Positions 19,567 to 30,809 of a stretch of DNA of 64,000 nt are shown piece by piece. The position numbers and the translations under genes were made by a program. The DNA lies in contig JAVJVZ010000060.1 in the NCBI GenBank assembly GCA_040220855.1, positions 1 to 64,000 on the forward strand, given 5' to 3'. The notes beneath the pieces are model-generated. The model did no database searches. It saw only the letters and a list, made by a program, of their open reading frames with translations, and was not told the DNA's origin. Every line of letters starts with the position of its first letter. Position 1 is the stretch's first letter. The stretch is from JACKNG01 sp040220855. Its GTDB lineage: Bacteria > Pseudomonadota > Gammaproteobacteria > Ga0077536.

Positions 19567-20565
19567 TCAACGCGAGCCGGTGCTGACCGTAACAGCCGCG
19601 ACGTTCCGTTCGAACGCCGCCAGTGCGTGCGCGAGCGGCGCCAGGTCGGCCACGCCGCCGACCTTCACGACACTCCCCTGGCAGCCCGCATGACAGGCAT
19701 CGATGGCGTCGAGCGTATCGCCGTGCGCATAGATCGGTACACCGGCGGTCGCCGCGAGCCCGGCGATATCCGGCGCGGACAAGGTGCGCGCGGCATAGAC
19801 GAAGTCGACACCCGCGGCCTCGGCCCGCGCGAGGTCGTCGGCATCGGAAACATCCGAACTCACCAGCAGCCCGCCGCGTGCCCCGCGCGGCGGCAGCGTT
19901 TCGACACCGGCGGCGAGGTGGACGCCGTCGACGCCAGCTGCCACGGCCGTCGCCAGGCTGCCATCGACCATCACGCGCACGTGCTTGCAGCGCCAGCGTG
20001 CGAGCAACGCCGCGCAAGCGGGTTGTGCAGCATCGGCAGCAGGCAGGCGCAGGAGGCGTACACCGGCTGCGAGCGCCTGCTCGAGATCGGCCATACACGA
20101 CGAGCCTCCCGGGTTGGGCGGTGACATCGCCAGCGCGACTCGCGGCAGCACTGCAGCGGTAACGATCGGCAGGTTGGCAGCCGGCAACGGGTAGTCGGGC
20201 AGCGCTTCGGGCGTGACCCAGCGTAGCGGCTGACCTTCGCGCCCGTGTGGTTCGCCGTACCAGGCGCGGACCTCGAGCGCGGCAATGTCGACGTGCTTGT
20301 CCGGGTAAGCGTGGCAAACGCGGATGAGGGGAGTGGCAGCCTCGATGACGATACCGAGTTCCTCGAACAGCTCGCGGGCGAGCGCGTCGACGGTCGACTC
20401 ACCGGCCTCGATCTTGCCACCGGGGAATTCCCACAAGCCGCCCTGGTGCACGTCTGGCCGTCGCCGTGCCAGCAGCACCTGGCCATCGCCGCGGCGAATG
20501 ACGGCGGCGGCGACGCGTACGCAGGACGTCACTTCGAGCACCGCCGCATGGCTGGACGGGCGCAC
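19567..20565 (-). CDS. Nudix hydrolase fused to a degenerate thiamine-phosphate-synthase-like domain
   Basis: The N-terminal half (about 12-140) is a MutT-type Nudix domain with an intact Nudix box from G50 to I72 (GKIEAGESTVDALARELFEE), so it should cleave nucleoside diphosphate-type substrates; MutT-like 8-oxo-dGTP cleanup is the usual role. The C-terminal half (about 160-320) has the TIM-barrel pattern of ThiE/TenI (VRLLRL, DGVHLAAGVE, LVSSDVSDADDLARA, FVYAART), but the ThiE substrate motifs appear lost: VMVDGS stands in the NDR position and PIYAHGD where ThiE has AIGGI. Such MutT-ThiE-like fusions occur next to argJ-secA in Pseudomonas. Function of the second domain is unknown; TMP synthase activity is unlikely. 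Confidence 0.88.
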   Translation of the reverse strand: MRPSSHAAVLEVTSCVRVAAAVIRRGDGQVLLARRRPDVHQGGLWEFPGGKIEAGESTVDALARELFEELGIVIEAATPLIRVCHAYPDKHVDIAALEVRAWYGEPHGREGQPLRWVTPEALPDYPLPAANLPIVTAAVLPRVALAMSPPNPGGSSCMADLEQALAAGVRLLRLPAADAAQPACAALLARWRCKHVRVMVDGSLATAVAAGVDGVHLAAGVETLPPRGARGGLLVSSDVSDADDLARAEAAGVDFVYAARTLSAPDIAGLAATAGVPIYAHGDTLDAIDACHAGCQGSVVKVGGVADLAPLAHALAAFERNVAAVTVSTGSR

Positions 20566-20714
20566 ACGCCGCGCCTTTCACAGACTGCGATGGATTCAAC
20601 GGCTGTCGCGAATTGCGCGCGCAACGAACGAGAAACGGCGTCGGTGGTGGGATCGTTCAAATGAGCCGCAACACGGAAGCGGTGACGCGGAGACGGACAC
20701 CACAAACCGGGCCG

Positions 20715-20738
20715 TCGCTCCGGGCGCGCCGGGAGCGA
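20715..20738 (-). terminator. Possible hairpin behind argJ
   Basis: TCGCTCC pairs with GGAGCGA around a 10-base loop in the 192-base gap between argJ and the Nudix gene, without a T-run. Nothing else in that gap is recognisable. Confidence 0.3.
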
Positions 20739-20757
20739 GAGGCGTTCGCATGGCCAC

Positions 20758-21985
20758 TCAGCTTCGGTAATCGGCGTTGATCTTCACGTAGTCGTAGGAG
20801 AAGTCACACGTCCACACGGTCGTCTCGCAGGCGCCCCTGCCGATACGAATGGCGATGTCGATGTCCTGCGCCTGCATCGCGCGCGCCACCGGCGCCTCGT
20901 CGAAATCGGGTATCGGCTGGCCACCCCGTACGATCGCGCAGGCACCGATGTCGATATCCACCTCGTCGATGGCGAGGTGCTCCGCACCGGCACGTCCGAC
21001 GGCGGCGAGTATGCGTCCCCAGTTCGCGTCGCTCGCGAACAACGCCGTCTTGACCAGCGGCGACTCTGCAACGGCGTAGGCGACGCGGCGGCAATCCCCA
21101 TCGCTGTGCCCCCCTGTCACGTGCACGCTGACGAACTTCGTGGCCCCTTCGCCGTCGCGCACGATGTCCTGCGCAAGCCCGACGCACACCGCTTCGAGCG
21201 CCGCGCGCAGGGCCGCATAGCCGGGTGCGCCGGCACCGCCGATGGGCGCGTTCCCAGCCGCACCGGTAGCGATGAGGGCGAGTGCGTCATTGGTCGAGGT
21301 GTCGCCGTCGACGGTGATGCGGTTGAAACTGAGATCGGCGACCTCGCGTGTCAGTGCATAGAGGCACGCCGGCGTGACGGCGGCATCGGTGGCCACGTAG
21401 GCCAGCATGGTCGCCATGTCCGGCTTGATCATGCCGCTGCCCTTCGCCATCCCGGTAACCGCGAAGCTCGCGCCATCGCTGTCGGCGCGCACGCTGCGCA
21501 GCTTGATGCGGGTATCGGTGGTCATGATCGCGGCAGCGGCATCGCTCCAGCCGTCATCGCGCAGATTGGCGACCAGGCCGGGGACCGCCGCGCCGAGTCG
21601 TTCGGCCGGCAGTGGCTGGCCGATGACCCCGGTCGAGAACGGCAATACTGACTCCAGCGGGCAACCGGTCTCTGCGGCGACGGCCGCGCAGACCTGCAGC
21701 GCCGCGGCGATACCGCGCTCGCCGGTGCCGGCATTCGCGTTGCCGGCATTGATCACGAGATAACGCGGCACGCTCGCAGCAAGGTGCCGCTGCGCGACGG
21801 TGACGGGCGCGGCGCAGAAACGGTTGGTGGTGAACACGCAATGGGTGACGCTGCTCGCTGCGAGTTCGATCAGGCACAGGTCGTTACGGCTGCGGTAGCG
21901 GGTACCGCTCTCGGCGACGCCGAGCCGGATGCCGCCCACGGCGAGCGGCACGGTGCTCACTTCGAGCGCGGGTACCACGCCCGCC

Positions 21986-22002
<17 letters not shown>
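20758..22002 (-). CDS. argJ: Bifunctional ornithine acetyltransferase / N-acetylglutamate synthase ArgJ
   Basis: Transfers acetyl from N-acetylornithine to glutamate in the cyclic arginine pathway. The 414-residue precursor self-cleaves before the threonine of the conserved KGSGMIKPDMATML, here T198, to give alpha and beta chains. Other landmarks are NAGNANAGTG near 85-95 and LPFSTGVIGQPLP near 120. The start at 22002 is chosen because it gives the usual N-terminal length before VGGIRLGVAESG; it overlaps the secA stop by 17 bases, so argJ is probably co-transcribed with secA. The C-terminus ends NADYRS after a typical WTCDFSYDYVKI. Confidence 0.95.
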
Positions 22003-24736
<2,734 letters not shown>

Positions 24737-24802
24737 GGGACCTTCGGGTCAGATGGATATGGTGACTCGGGCGAGGCCGCGGCACCAACGCCGGGCGGCG
24801 CC

Positions 24803-24811
24803 ATTGTAGCA
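24803..24811 (-). promoter_or_regulatory. Extended -10 promoter candidate for secA
   Basis: On the minus strand TGCTACAAT reads as an extended -10 (TGn plus TACAAT, 5 of 6) about 65 bases upstream of the secA ATG. A good -35 element is not visible in the GC-rich flank. Confidence 0.5.
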
Positions 24812-24849
24812 AACCGCGGCGCGGCGCCGATGCGTGCCCCTCGGCGTCG

Positions 24850-25788
24850 TCAACGCCTGGCGTGGTGCTCGATGAACTTGCGCGGATTGACGTGCTTGTC
24901 GTTGTGCACGACCTCGAAATGGACGTGCGGCCCGGTCGCGCGCCCGGACGATCCGAGTAACGCTATCGGCTGATTCTTATCGACTTTTTCGCCCACCGTC
25001 ACGAGGTTGACGCGATTGTGCGCATAGCGTGTGACGTAGCCGTTACCGTGGCTGAGCTCGACGAGATTACCGTAGCCCCAGCGCTTGCCAGACCAGATGA
25101 CGACCCCGTCGGCAACGGCGCGAACTTCGACGCCCGGCTTGCCGGCGAAATCGAGACCGCTGTGGAACTCGCGCCGCCCGGTGACCGGGTCGGTCCGGTA
25201 ACCGTAGCCCGAAGAAATCCAGGCGTCCGACACCGGGCGTCCCAGTGGCTGGGTATCGTCGGCCTGCTGCTTGTCGAGCATGAAACTCTCGAGCATGGCG
25301 AGGCGCGCATCGCGTAGCTCGAGCTCTGCGGACAAGGCTTCCAGGTTGGCAAGCAAGCCGTCCCAGGCCGGTGGCTCTTCGCGTTCGACGCGCGGACCAC
25401 CTACCGGCGGCGGGCTCGGAAAGGCGAACTCGGCGGCGTCGAGCCCGGAACTCTCGAGCACGTGCTCGGCGACCGCATCGAGGCGGGTAAGGGAGCCCTG
25501 CATGCGGCCGACCGTGCCGGCCAGGGCACTCAGGTCGGCACCGAGATCACGACGGAGTTCGCCGAGGAAGCGACGCTGCTGGAGCAGCTCCCGCTGCCAG
25601 ATACGCGTCGATCGCTCGGGGTTGTTGAGCACCGATTCGAGCATCTCGTCACTGCCACGCGCATAGCCCCACCAGGCAGCGACGCCGACGCTCGTCATCA
25701 CGGCCAACCCGAGCAGCAACAAGCCGAACCGGCTCAGGCGTATCGTCGCAGTGGCACCGCGCCGGTTGGAGATGAGGAGTATTTCCAT
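24850..25788 (-). CDS. M23 (LytM) family peptidoglycan endopeptidase, membrane anchored
   Basis: A 312-residue protein with a cytoplasmic start, one transmembrane helix (about 21-40), a periplasmic helical/coiled region (about 45-175) and a C-terminal LytM domain (about 185-305). The zinc and catalytic residues are all present: H209 and D213 in FHSGLDF, H257, and H288/H290 in HVHFE, so it should be an active metallo-endopeptidase and not an EnvC/NlpD-type activator. It occupies the position of the M23 gene between secA and dciA in Pseudomonas. Candidate roles are cleavage of peptide crosslinks during growth or envelope assembly. The start at 25788 is supported only by topology. Confidence 0.92.
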   Translation of the reverse strand: MEILLISNRRGATATIRLSRFGLLLLGLAVMTSVGVAAWWGYARGSDEMLESVLNNPERSTRIWQRELLQQRRFLGELRRDLGADLSALAGTVGRMQGSLTRLDAVAEHVLESSGLDAAEFAFPSPPPVGGPRVEREEPPAWDGLLANLEALSAELELRDARLAMLESFMLDKQQADDTQPLGRPVSDAWISSGYGYRTDPVTGRREFHSGLDFAGKPGVEVRAVADGVVIWSGKRWGYGNLVELSHGNGYVTRYAHNRVNLVTVGEKVDKNQPIALLGSSGRATGPHVHFEVVHNDKHVNPRKFIEHHARR

Positions 25789-26006
25789 GAACTTCGTCGT
25801 GGTCGCGGGGAATGTCGCCTCGTCGGCCCGTGCGGGGTCATCGGGTACATGGAAGCCGCCCCGGCAGTGCCCGTGGCACCGCCGGATATCCATCGAATCG
25901 GGTATACACTGCTCACGGAGCCGTGGCGGGCAGCTGCCGCGCGCAGGCTCGTGCTCGATGCACGTTACCGTCCCTGCCTTCGTTGTTCTACAGGAGCACG
26001 TCCGCC

Positions 26007-26450
26007 GTGAAGTCTCCCGCGCTTGTTGGCCGTATTGTCACCAGATTGTCGCAGTTAAAGCAATTGACGGCGCAGGCCGAGCGGCTCGCGACGCTCGACC
26101 GTCTGTTCGGCCGAGAGCTGCCGCCGGCGTTGCGCGCGCACTGCCGGCTCGCGGCGGTCCGTGACGGTTGCCTGCTCGTGCACGCCGACAGCGCAGCCTG
26201 GGCCACCCAGCTGCGTTACCGGGCGCCGGAGATCATCGCCGCGCTGCCGGACGAACCCGAGTTCGGCGGCGTACGTAGCCTGCGTGTGCGCACACAGGCG
26301 CGCGGCGAGCCACCCGTGCCGGTAGCGAAGCGCGCCAGTCTCAGTCGTGCAGCTGCCGATGCCATCAGCACACAGGCCGAGCACATCGACGATGCACGCC
26401 TGCGCGCCGCGCTTCAGCGCCTCGCCCGCCGCGCCGGCACACGCCGCTGA
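26007..26450 (+). CDS. dciA: DciA-like DUF721 protein
   Basis: DciA is the ancestral helicase loader/operator that interacts with DnaB in bacteria lacking DnaC. The 147-residue protein begins at GTG (MKSPALVGRIVTRLSQLKQL), with AGGAG 10 bases upstream deciding the start; upstream in-frame codons show no conserved sequence. The core (about 25-100) has the DUF721 pattern LDRLFGRELPPALRAHCRLAAVRDGCLLVHADSAAWATQLRY, i.e. the KH-like fold, followed by a basic, Arg/Ala-rich tail. It is divergent from the M23 gene and converges on lpxC with 25 bases between. This matches the Pseudomonas neighbourhood. Confidence 0.87.
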   Translation: MKSPALVGRIVTRLSQLKQLTAQAERLATLDRLFGRELPPALRAHCRLAAVRDGCLLVHADSAAWATQLRYRAPEIIAALPDEPEFGGVRSLRVRTQARGEPPVPVAKRASLSRAAADAISTQAEHIDDARLRAALQRLARRAGTRR

Positions 26451-26475
26451 GCGGGGCCTGGTGGGCGCCTGATCC

Positions 26476-27387
26476 TCAGCCGACCGCGATCGGCTGCATG
26501 AACACGATGGGTGCCTGCTCGGGGTTGTCGTAGGACACGTGCTCCCACGCCGTCGCGTCGGCAAGCAGCTTGCGCAGCAGGCGATTGTTGAGCTCGTGCC
26601 CGGATTTGTGCCCGTGGAACGCGCCGATCAGGCTGTGACCGAGCAGGTACAGATCACCGATGGCATCGAGGATCTTGTGCTTGACGAACTCGTCCTCGTA
26701 GCGGAGACCGTCCTCGTTGAGGACGCGGTAGTCGTCGACCACGATGGCATTGTCGAGGCTGCCGCCGAGCGCGAGATTCTGCGCCCGCAGCACTTCGACG
26801 TCCTTCATGAAGCCAAAAGTGCGCGCACGGCTGACTTCCTTGACAAAGGAAGTCGTCGAGAAATCGATCTCGGCGCGCTTGCTGCGCTGGTGGAAGATCG
26901 GGTGATCGAACTCGATCGCAAACGAAACCTTGAAGCCGTCGAACGGCTCGAAGCGGGCCCACTTGTCACCGTCGCGCACCGAGACCTCGCGCTTGATGCG
27001 GATGAACTTCTTGGCCCCGGTCTGCTCTTCCACCCCGGCCGACTGGATGAGGAACACGAAGGGACTAGCGCTGCCATCCATGATCGGTACTTCCGCGGCA
27101 CTGAGGTCGACGTAGGCGTTGTCGATTCCGAGGCCCGCGAAAGCCGACAACAGGTGCTCGACGGTGGAAACCTTGACCTCGCCCTTCACCAGGCTCGTGG
27201 AGAGGCTGGTGTCGCCGACGTTGGCCGCCTTCGCCGAGATTTCGACCGGCGGGTCGAGATCCTCGCGCCGGAACACGATCCCCGTGTCGGGTGGCGCAGG
27301 GCGTAACGTCAGGAAGACCTTGCGGCCCGTGTGCAGGCCGACACCGGTCGCCCGAATGACGTTTTTCAGGGTTCGCTGTCTGATCAT
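26476..27387 (-). CDS. lpxC: UDP-3-O-acyl-N-acetylglucosamine deacetylase LpxC
   Basis: Zinc deacetylase catalysing the committed step of lipid A synthesis. The 303 residues open MIRQRTLKNVIRATGVGLHTG and show the first zinc ligand H78 in STVEHLLSAFAGLGIDN, plus LGHSLIGAFHGHKSGHELNN near 230-265 carrying the remaining ligands and catalytic histidine. It closes the dcw cluster downstream of ftsZ, as in most gammaproteobacteria, with a 102-base gap containing its own promoter. E. coli LpxC is degraded by FtsH through its C-terminus; here the tail ends FMQPIAVG, which differs from the E. coli degron. Confidence 0.98.
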   Translation of the reverse strand: MIRQRTLKNVIRATGVGLHTGRKVFLTLRPAPPDTGIVFRREDLDPPVEISAKAANVGDTSLSTSLVKGEVKVSTVEHLLSAFAGLGIDNAYVDLSAAEVPIMDGSASPFVFLIQSAGVEEQTGAKKFIRIKREVSVRDGDKWARFEPFDGFKVSFAIEFDHPIFHQRSKRAEIDFSTTSFVKEVSRARTFGFMKDVEVLRAQNLALGGSLDNAIVVDDYRVLNEDGLRYEDEFVKHKILDAIGDLYLLGHSLIGAFHGHKSGHELNNRLLRKLLADATAWEHVSYDNPEQAPIVFMQPIAVG

Positions 27388-27426
27388 CGTGCCCGCTTCC
27401 CCCTGGCGAGACTGGTTTTTGGCGCA

Positions 27427-27455
27427 ATCATAGCATGAGCATCTATCACCCTGAA
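27427..27455 (-). promoter_or_regulatory. Promoter of lpxC
   Basis: On the minus strand TTCAGG (27455-27450), 17 bases, then TGC-TATGAT with TATGAT at 27432-27427: an extended -10 with 5 of 6 matches and a weak -35. The start site would be about 33 bases upstream of the lpxC ATG. Confidence 0.6.
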
Positions 27456-27489
27456 AACCCTGTGCTTATTTGCCGGATCCGGCACACGC

Positions 27490-28650
27490 TCAATCGGCCT
27501 GCCGACGCAGGAACGCGGGGATGTCCAGATAGTCGGTATCGGTCTCCTGGGCGGGATCGGAGCCGAAGCGCTCGTCGCGGTTGCGAATCACGGTGGGACG
27601 CTCGAAGCGCTTGTAATCCACCTCGTCCTCGGCCTTGCGCGCGACCGGCACAGCGACCGGCTCCTCGCGCGGCGCCGCCTGCTGCGCCCGCGCTTCGCTG
27701 CCGATGCCGGTTGCGACGACGGTCACGCGAATCTCGTCTTCCATTTCGGGATCGATCACGGTGCCGACGACCACGGTCGCGTTGTCGGAAGCGAATTCCT
27801 TGACCGTGTTGCCGACCTCCTCGAACTCGCCCATCTTGAGATCGAGGCCCGAAGTGACGTTGACCAGGATGCCCTTGGCGCCGGCCAGGTTGATGTCCTC
27901 GAGCAGCGGGCTCGAGATGGCTGCCTCGGCGGCGACGCGTGCGCGGTCCTGACCGCGCGCGGCACCGGTACCCATCATCGCCATGCCCATCTCCGACATC
28001 ACCGTGCGCACGTCGGCGAAGTCGACGTTGATCAGACCCGGGCAGGTGATCAGCTCAGCGATACCCTGCACTGCACCCAGCAACACGTTGTTGGCCGCCT
28101 TGAAGGCATCGAGCAGGCTGATGTCACGACCGAGAACGCTGAGCAGCTTCTCGTTGGGGATCGTGATCAAGGAATCGACGTATTGCGCAAGCTCCTTGAT
28201 GCCTTCGCTGGCGATCTCGGCGCGCTTGCGCCCTTCGAATGGAAACGGGCGCGTGACCACCGCCACGGTGAGAATACCCATCTCCTTGGCGATCTGCGCT
28301 ACCACCGGCGCGCCGCCGGTGCCCGTGCCACCACCCATGCCGGCGGTGATGAAGACCATGTCGGCGCCTTCGAGTACATCGCCGATGCGTTCGCGATCGT
28401 CGATCGCGGCTTGTCGGCCGATCTCGGGATTGGCACCGGCACCGAGCCCCTTGGTGATATCGGCGCCGAGCTGCAAGGTGGTTTTTGCGCTCGAGTTCTT
28501 GAGCACCTGCGCGTCGGTATTGGCACAGATGAATTCGACCCCGTCGATCGAGGCACTGAGCATGTGCTCGACGGCATTCCCGCCGCCACCGCCCACACCG
28601 ACGACCTTGATGACCGCCCTTTGGCTGTATGAGTCCATCAGTTCGAACAT
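27490..28650 (-). CDS. ftsZ: Cell division GTPase FtsZ
   Basis: Tubulin homologue that forms the Z-ring. The 386 residues carry the tubulin signature GGGTGTG at 106-112, the synergy-loop region (NVDFADVRTVMSEMG), a variable linker rich in A, E and R, and the C-terminal conserved peptide DYLDIPAFLRR that binds FtsA, ZipA and ZapD. GGAGG lies just upstream of the ATG. It lies 116 bases downstream of ftsA, the last division gene of the dcw cluster. ZapD, a known FtsZ partner, is encoded at 18703. Confidence 0.98.
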   Translation of the reverse strand: MFELMDSYSQRAVIKVVGVGGGGGNAVEHMLSASIDGVEFICANTDAQVLKNSSAKTTLQLGADITKGLGAGANPEIGRQAAIDDRERIGDVLEGADMVFITAGMGGGTGTGGAPVVAQIAKEMGILTVAVVTRPFPFEGRKRAEIASEGIKELAQYVDSLITIPNEKLLSVLGRDISLLDAFKAANNVLLGAVQGIAELITCPGLINVDFADVRTVMSEMGMAMMGTGAARGQDRARVAAEAAISSPLLEDINLAGAKGILVNVTSGLDLKMGEFEEVGNTVKEFASDNATVVVGTVIDPEMEDEIRVTVVATGIGSEARAQQAAPREEPVAVPVARKAEDEVDYKRFERPTVIRNRDERFGSDPAQETDTDYLDIPAFLRRQAD

Positions 28651-28766
28651 GTCGTTCCCTCCGTCTGCATCTCGTATCCCGCTCGCCGGCGGGAGTTCGT
28701 TCTAGTGGTAAGAGTTTCCAGCGTCTGCGATGGCGATGCCTTGCTCCTCATCGCCGTTCTCATGAT

Positions 28767-30002
28767 TCAGAAGTTCCCGTGGAACCAGGCTTTCATGCGC
28801 TCCCACAGGGTCGTCGAACTATCGAAGCGTCCCGGTTGCGTGAAAGCGGTTCCGGCCTGGTTGCCGAACAGCAACAGACCGACGCCTGTCGCATAGATCG
28901 GGTTGCGTACCACGTCGACGAGGCCGGCGACGTACTGCGGCGTGCCCAGCCTGACCGGCATGTGGAAGACCTCCTCGGCCAGCTCGATCACGCCCTCCAT
29001 CTTGGCACCGCCACCGGTCAGCACCACGCCGGCGGCGATCATTTCCTCGAAGCCGCTGCGCCTGAGCTCGGTGGCCACGAGGTTGAACAACTCCTCGTAG
29101 CGCGGCTCCACCACCTCGGCGAGCGTCTGGCGCACGAGACGCCGCGGCGGGCGATCTCCGACGCTCGGCACCTCGATGGTCTCGTCGGGATTGGCCAGCT
29201 GAGTCAGCGCGCAGGCGTACTTGATCTTGATGTCTTCCGCGTGATGGGTGGGCGTGCGCAGCGCGACCGCAATGTCGTTCGTCACCTGGTCTCCCGCGAT
29301 CGGGATGACCGCGGAATGATGGATCGCGCCATGCACGAATACCGCGATGTCTGTCGTGCCGCCACCGATGTCGCACAGGCACACGCCGAGTTCCTTTTCG
29401 TCCTCGGTGAGTACCGCGTAGGAGGATGCAAGCTGTTGCAGGATGATGTCATCGACCTCGAGACCGCAGCGGCGCACGCACTTGATGATGTTCTGCGCAG
29501 CGGACACCGCGCCCGTCACCATGTGGACCCGTGCCTCCAGGCGCACCCCGGACATGCCAATCGGTTCGCGTATGCCTTCCTGGCCGTCGATGACGAATTC
29601 CTGCGGCAGGATGTGCAGGATTTTCTGGTCCGCCGGTATGGCCACGGCACGCGCAGCGTCGATGACCCGCTCGACGTCATTGTGGGTGACTTCACTGTCA
29701 CGGATGGCGACGATGCCGTGCGAGTTCAGGCTGCGGATGTGGCCTCCGGCGATGCCGGCATAGACGGAATGGATCTCGCAGCCGGCCATCAGCTCGGCTT
29801 CTTCGATCGCGCGCTGGATCGACTGCACCGTCGACTCGATGTTGACCACCACGCCCTTCTTCAGACCGCGTGACGGATGCGAGCCCAGGCCGACCACCTC
29901 GATCTCGCCGTCCGGCGAGATCTCGCCGACGATCGCGACCACTTTCGACGTGCCGATGTCGAGCCCTACGAGCAGTTTCTTGTCCGATTTTCTGGCCATC
30001 AA
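28767..30002 (-). CDS. ftsA: Cell division protein FtsA
   Basis: Actin-like ATPase that tethers FtsZ to the membrane and recruits later divisome proteins. The 411 residues open MMARKSDKKLLVGLDIGTSKVVAIVGEI (phosphate-1 motif) and contain GGGTTDIAVFVHGA (phosphate-2) and VLTGGGAKMEGVIELAEEVF (adenosine motif). The C-terminal amphipathic helix, TLWERMKAWFHGNF, is the membrane target sequence. It follows ftsQ after 36 bases. Confidence 0.97.
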   Translation of the reverse strand: MMARKSDKKLLVGLDIGTSKVVAIVGEISPDGEIEVVGLGSHPSRGLKKGVVVNIESTVQSIQRAIEEAELMAGCEIHSVYAGIAGGHIRSLNSHGIVAIRDSEVTHNDVERVIDAARAVAIPADQKILHILPQEFVIDGQEGIREPIGMSGVRLEARVHMVTGAVSAAQNIIKCVRRCGLEVDDIILQQLASSYAVLTEDEKELGVCLCDIGGGTTDIAVFVHGAIHHSAVIPIAGDQVTNDIAVALRTPTHHAEDIKIKYACALTQLANPDETIEVPSVGDRPPRRLVRQTLAEVVEPRYEELFNLVATELRRSGFEEMIAAGVVLTGGGAKMEGVIELAEEVFHMPVRLGTPQYVAGLVDVVRNPIYATGVGLLLFGNQAGTAFTQPGRFDSSTTLWERMKAWFHGNF

Positions 30003-30038
30003 TTCCTGTCCTCGACCGCGCCTGCGGGCAGCGGCCGC

Positions 30039-30809
30039 CTAGCTGTTTCCGCCTGGCACGCGGGGCTCGGGCGGCACTACCCGCGCGCCGACCGCGAATC
30101 CATTGGTGTACCTGAGATCGACACGCCCGACCCGCTCCCAGACGTCACCAAGACCCTGGTGCCAGGCGGCGAGAAAGCGCTCGAGACGCATCTCCACGTC
30201 GCGCCGCCCGAGTGCGAGCTCGGTGCCACCCACGAGGCGCAATCGCCAGGCGTGCCGAGCCGAGAGTTCGAGCGTCTCGATGGCAAGCCCGACGCTGTCC
30301 AGGCGCGCGGCCATGCGCCGGTACGCCTCGAGCACCTCGCGCTCGGCGCCGGGCGGCCCACCGAGCTGCACCAGGCCGGCCGGCAGCGCCGCCGGAGCAG
30401 GCGTGAACAGCTCACCGCCTTCGTTCAACAATGACCGCTCGCCCCAGCGCGCGACCGCACGCTGCTCGACGATGCTGACGCGCAGACTCTCCGGCCATAC
30501 GCGCCGGATGGTGGCATCGCGAATCCAGGGTTCCTCGAGCAAGCGCTCGCGCACGCGCGCGACGTCAACGCGGAAGAAGCCGGCATCGACCACCGCGGCG
30601 ACGACGTCCTGAAGGTGCGCAGGGTCGAGGTGGACGAACTCGCCCTCGACCTGCACGCGTCGGATTGGCAGCGCAGTGGGATCGGTCAAGGCGCTCACGG
30701 TCCACGCAATCGCACCGATGGTGGCGAGCAGGATGGTCGAGAAGACCACCACGGTCGGCGACGGCAACGTCCGTTCATCGGGCTGGACCCTGGCGACGGC
30801 ATGACTCAT
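30039..30809 (-). CDS. ftsQ: Cell division protein FtsQ
   Basis: Bitopic protein that links early and late divisome components through FtsB/FtsL. The 256 residues have a short cytoplasmic N-terminus, one TM helix (about 22-42), a POTRA domain starting at IRRVQVEGEFVHLDPAHLQDVV (about 53-125) and the beta domain. The start at 30809 is set by the ATGA overlap with ddl. The C-terminal region contains RVGRVDLRYTNGFAV, the conserved beta strand near the FtsB-binding site. Confidence 0.95.
   Translation of the reverse strand: MSHAVARVQPDERTLPSPTVVVFSTILLATIGAIAWTVSALTDPTALPIRRVQVEGEFVHLDPAHLQDVVAAVVDAGFFRVDVARVRERLLEEPWIRDATIRRVWPESLRVSIVEQRAVARWGERSLLNEGGELFTPAPAALPAGLVQLGGPPGAEREVLEAYRRMAARLDSVGLAIETLELSARHAWRLRLVGGTELALGRRDVEMRLERFLAAWHQGLGDVWERVGRVDLRYTNGFAVGARVVPPEPRVPGGNS

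Noticed and set aside
20566..20757. Thiamine riboswitch upstream of the Nudix/ThiE-like gene
   Set aside because: The leader lacks the conserved thi-box elements such as CTGAGA and the paired ACCTGA.
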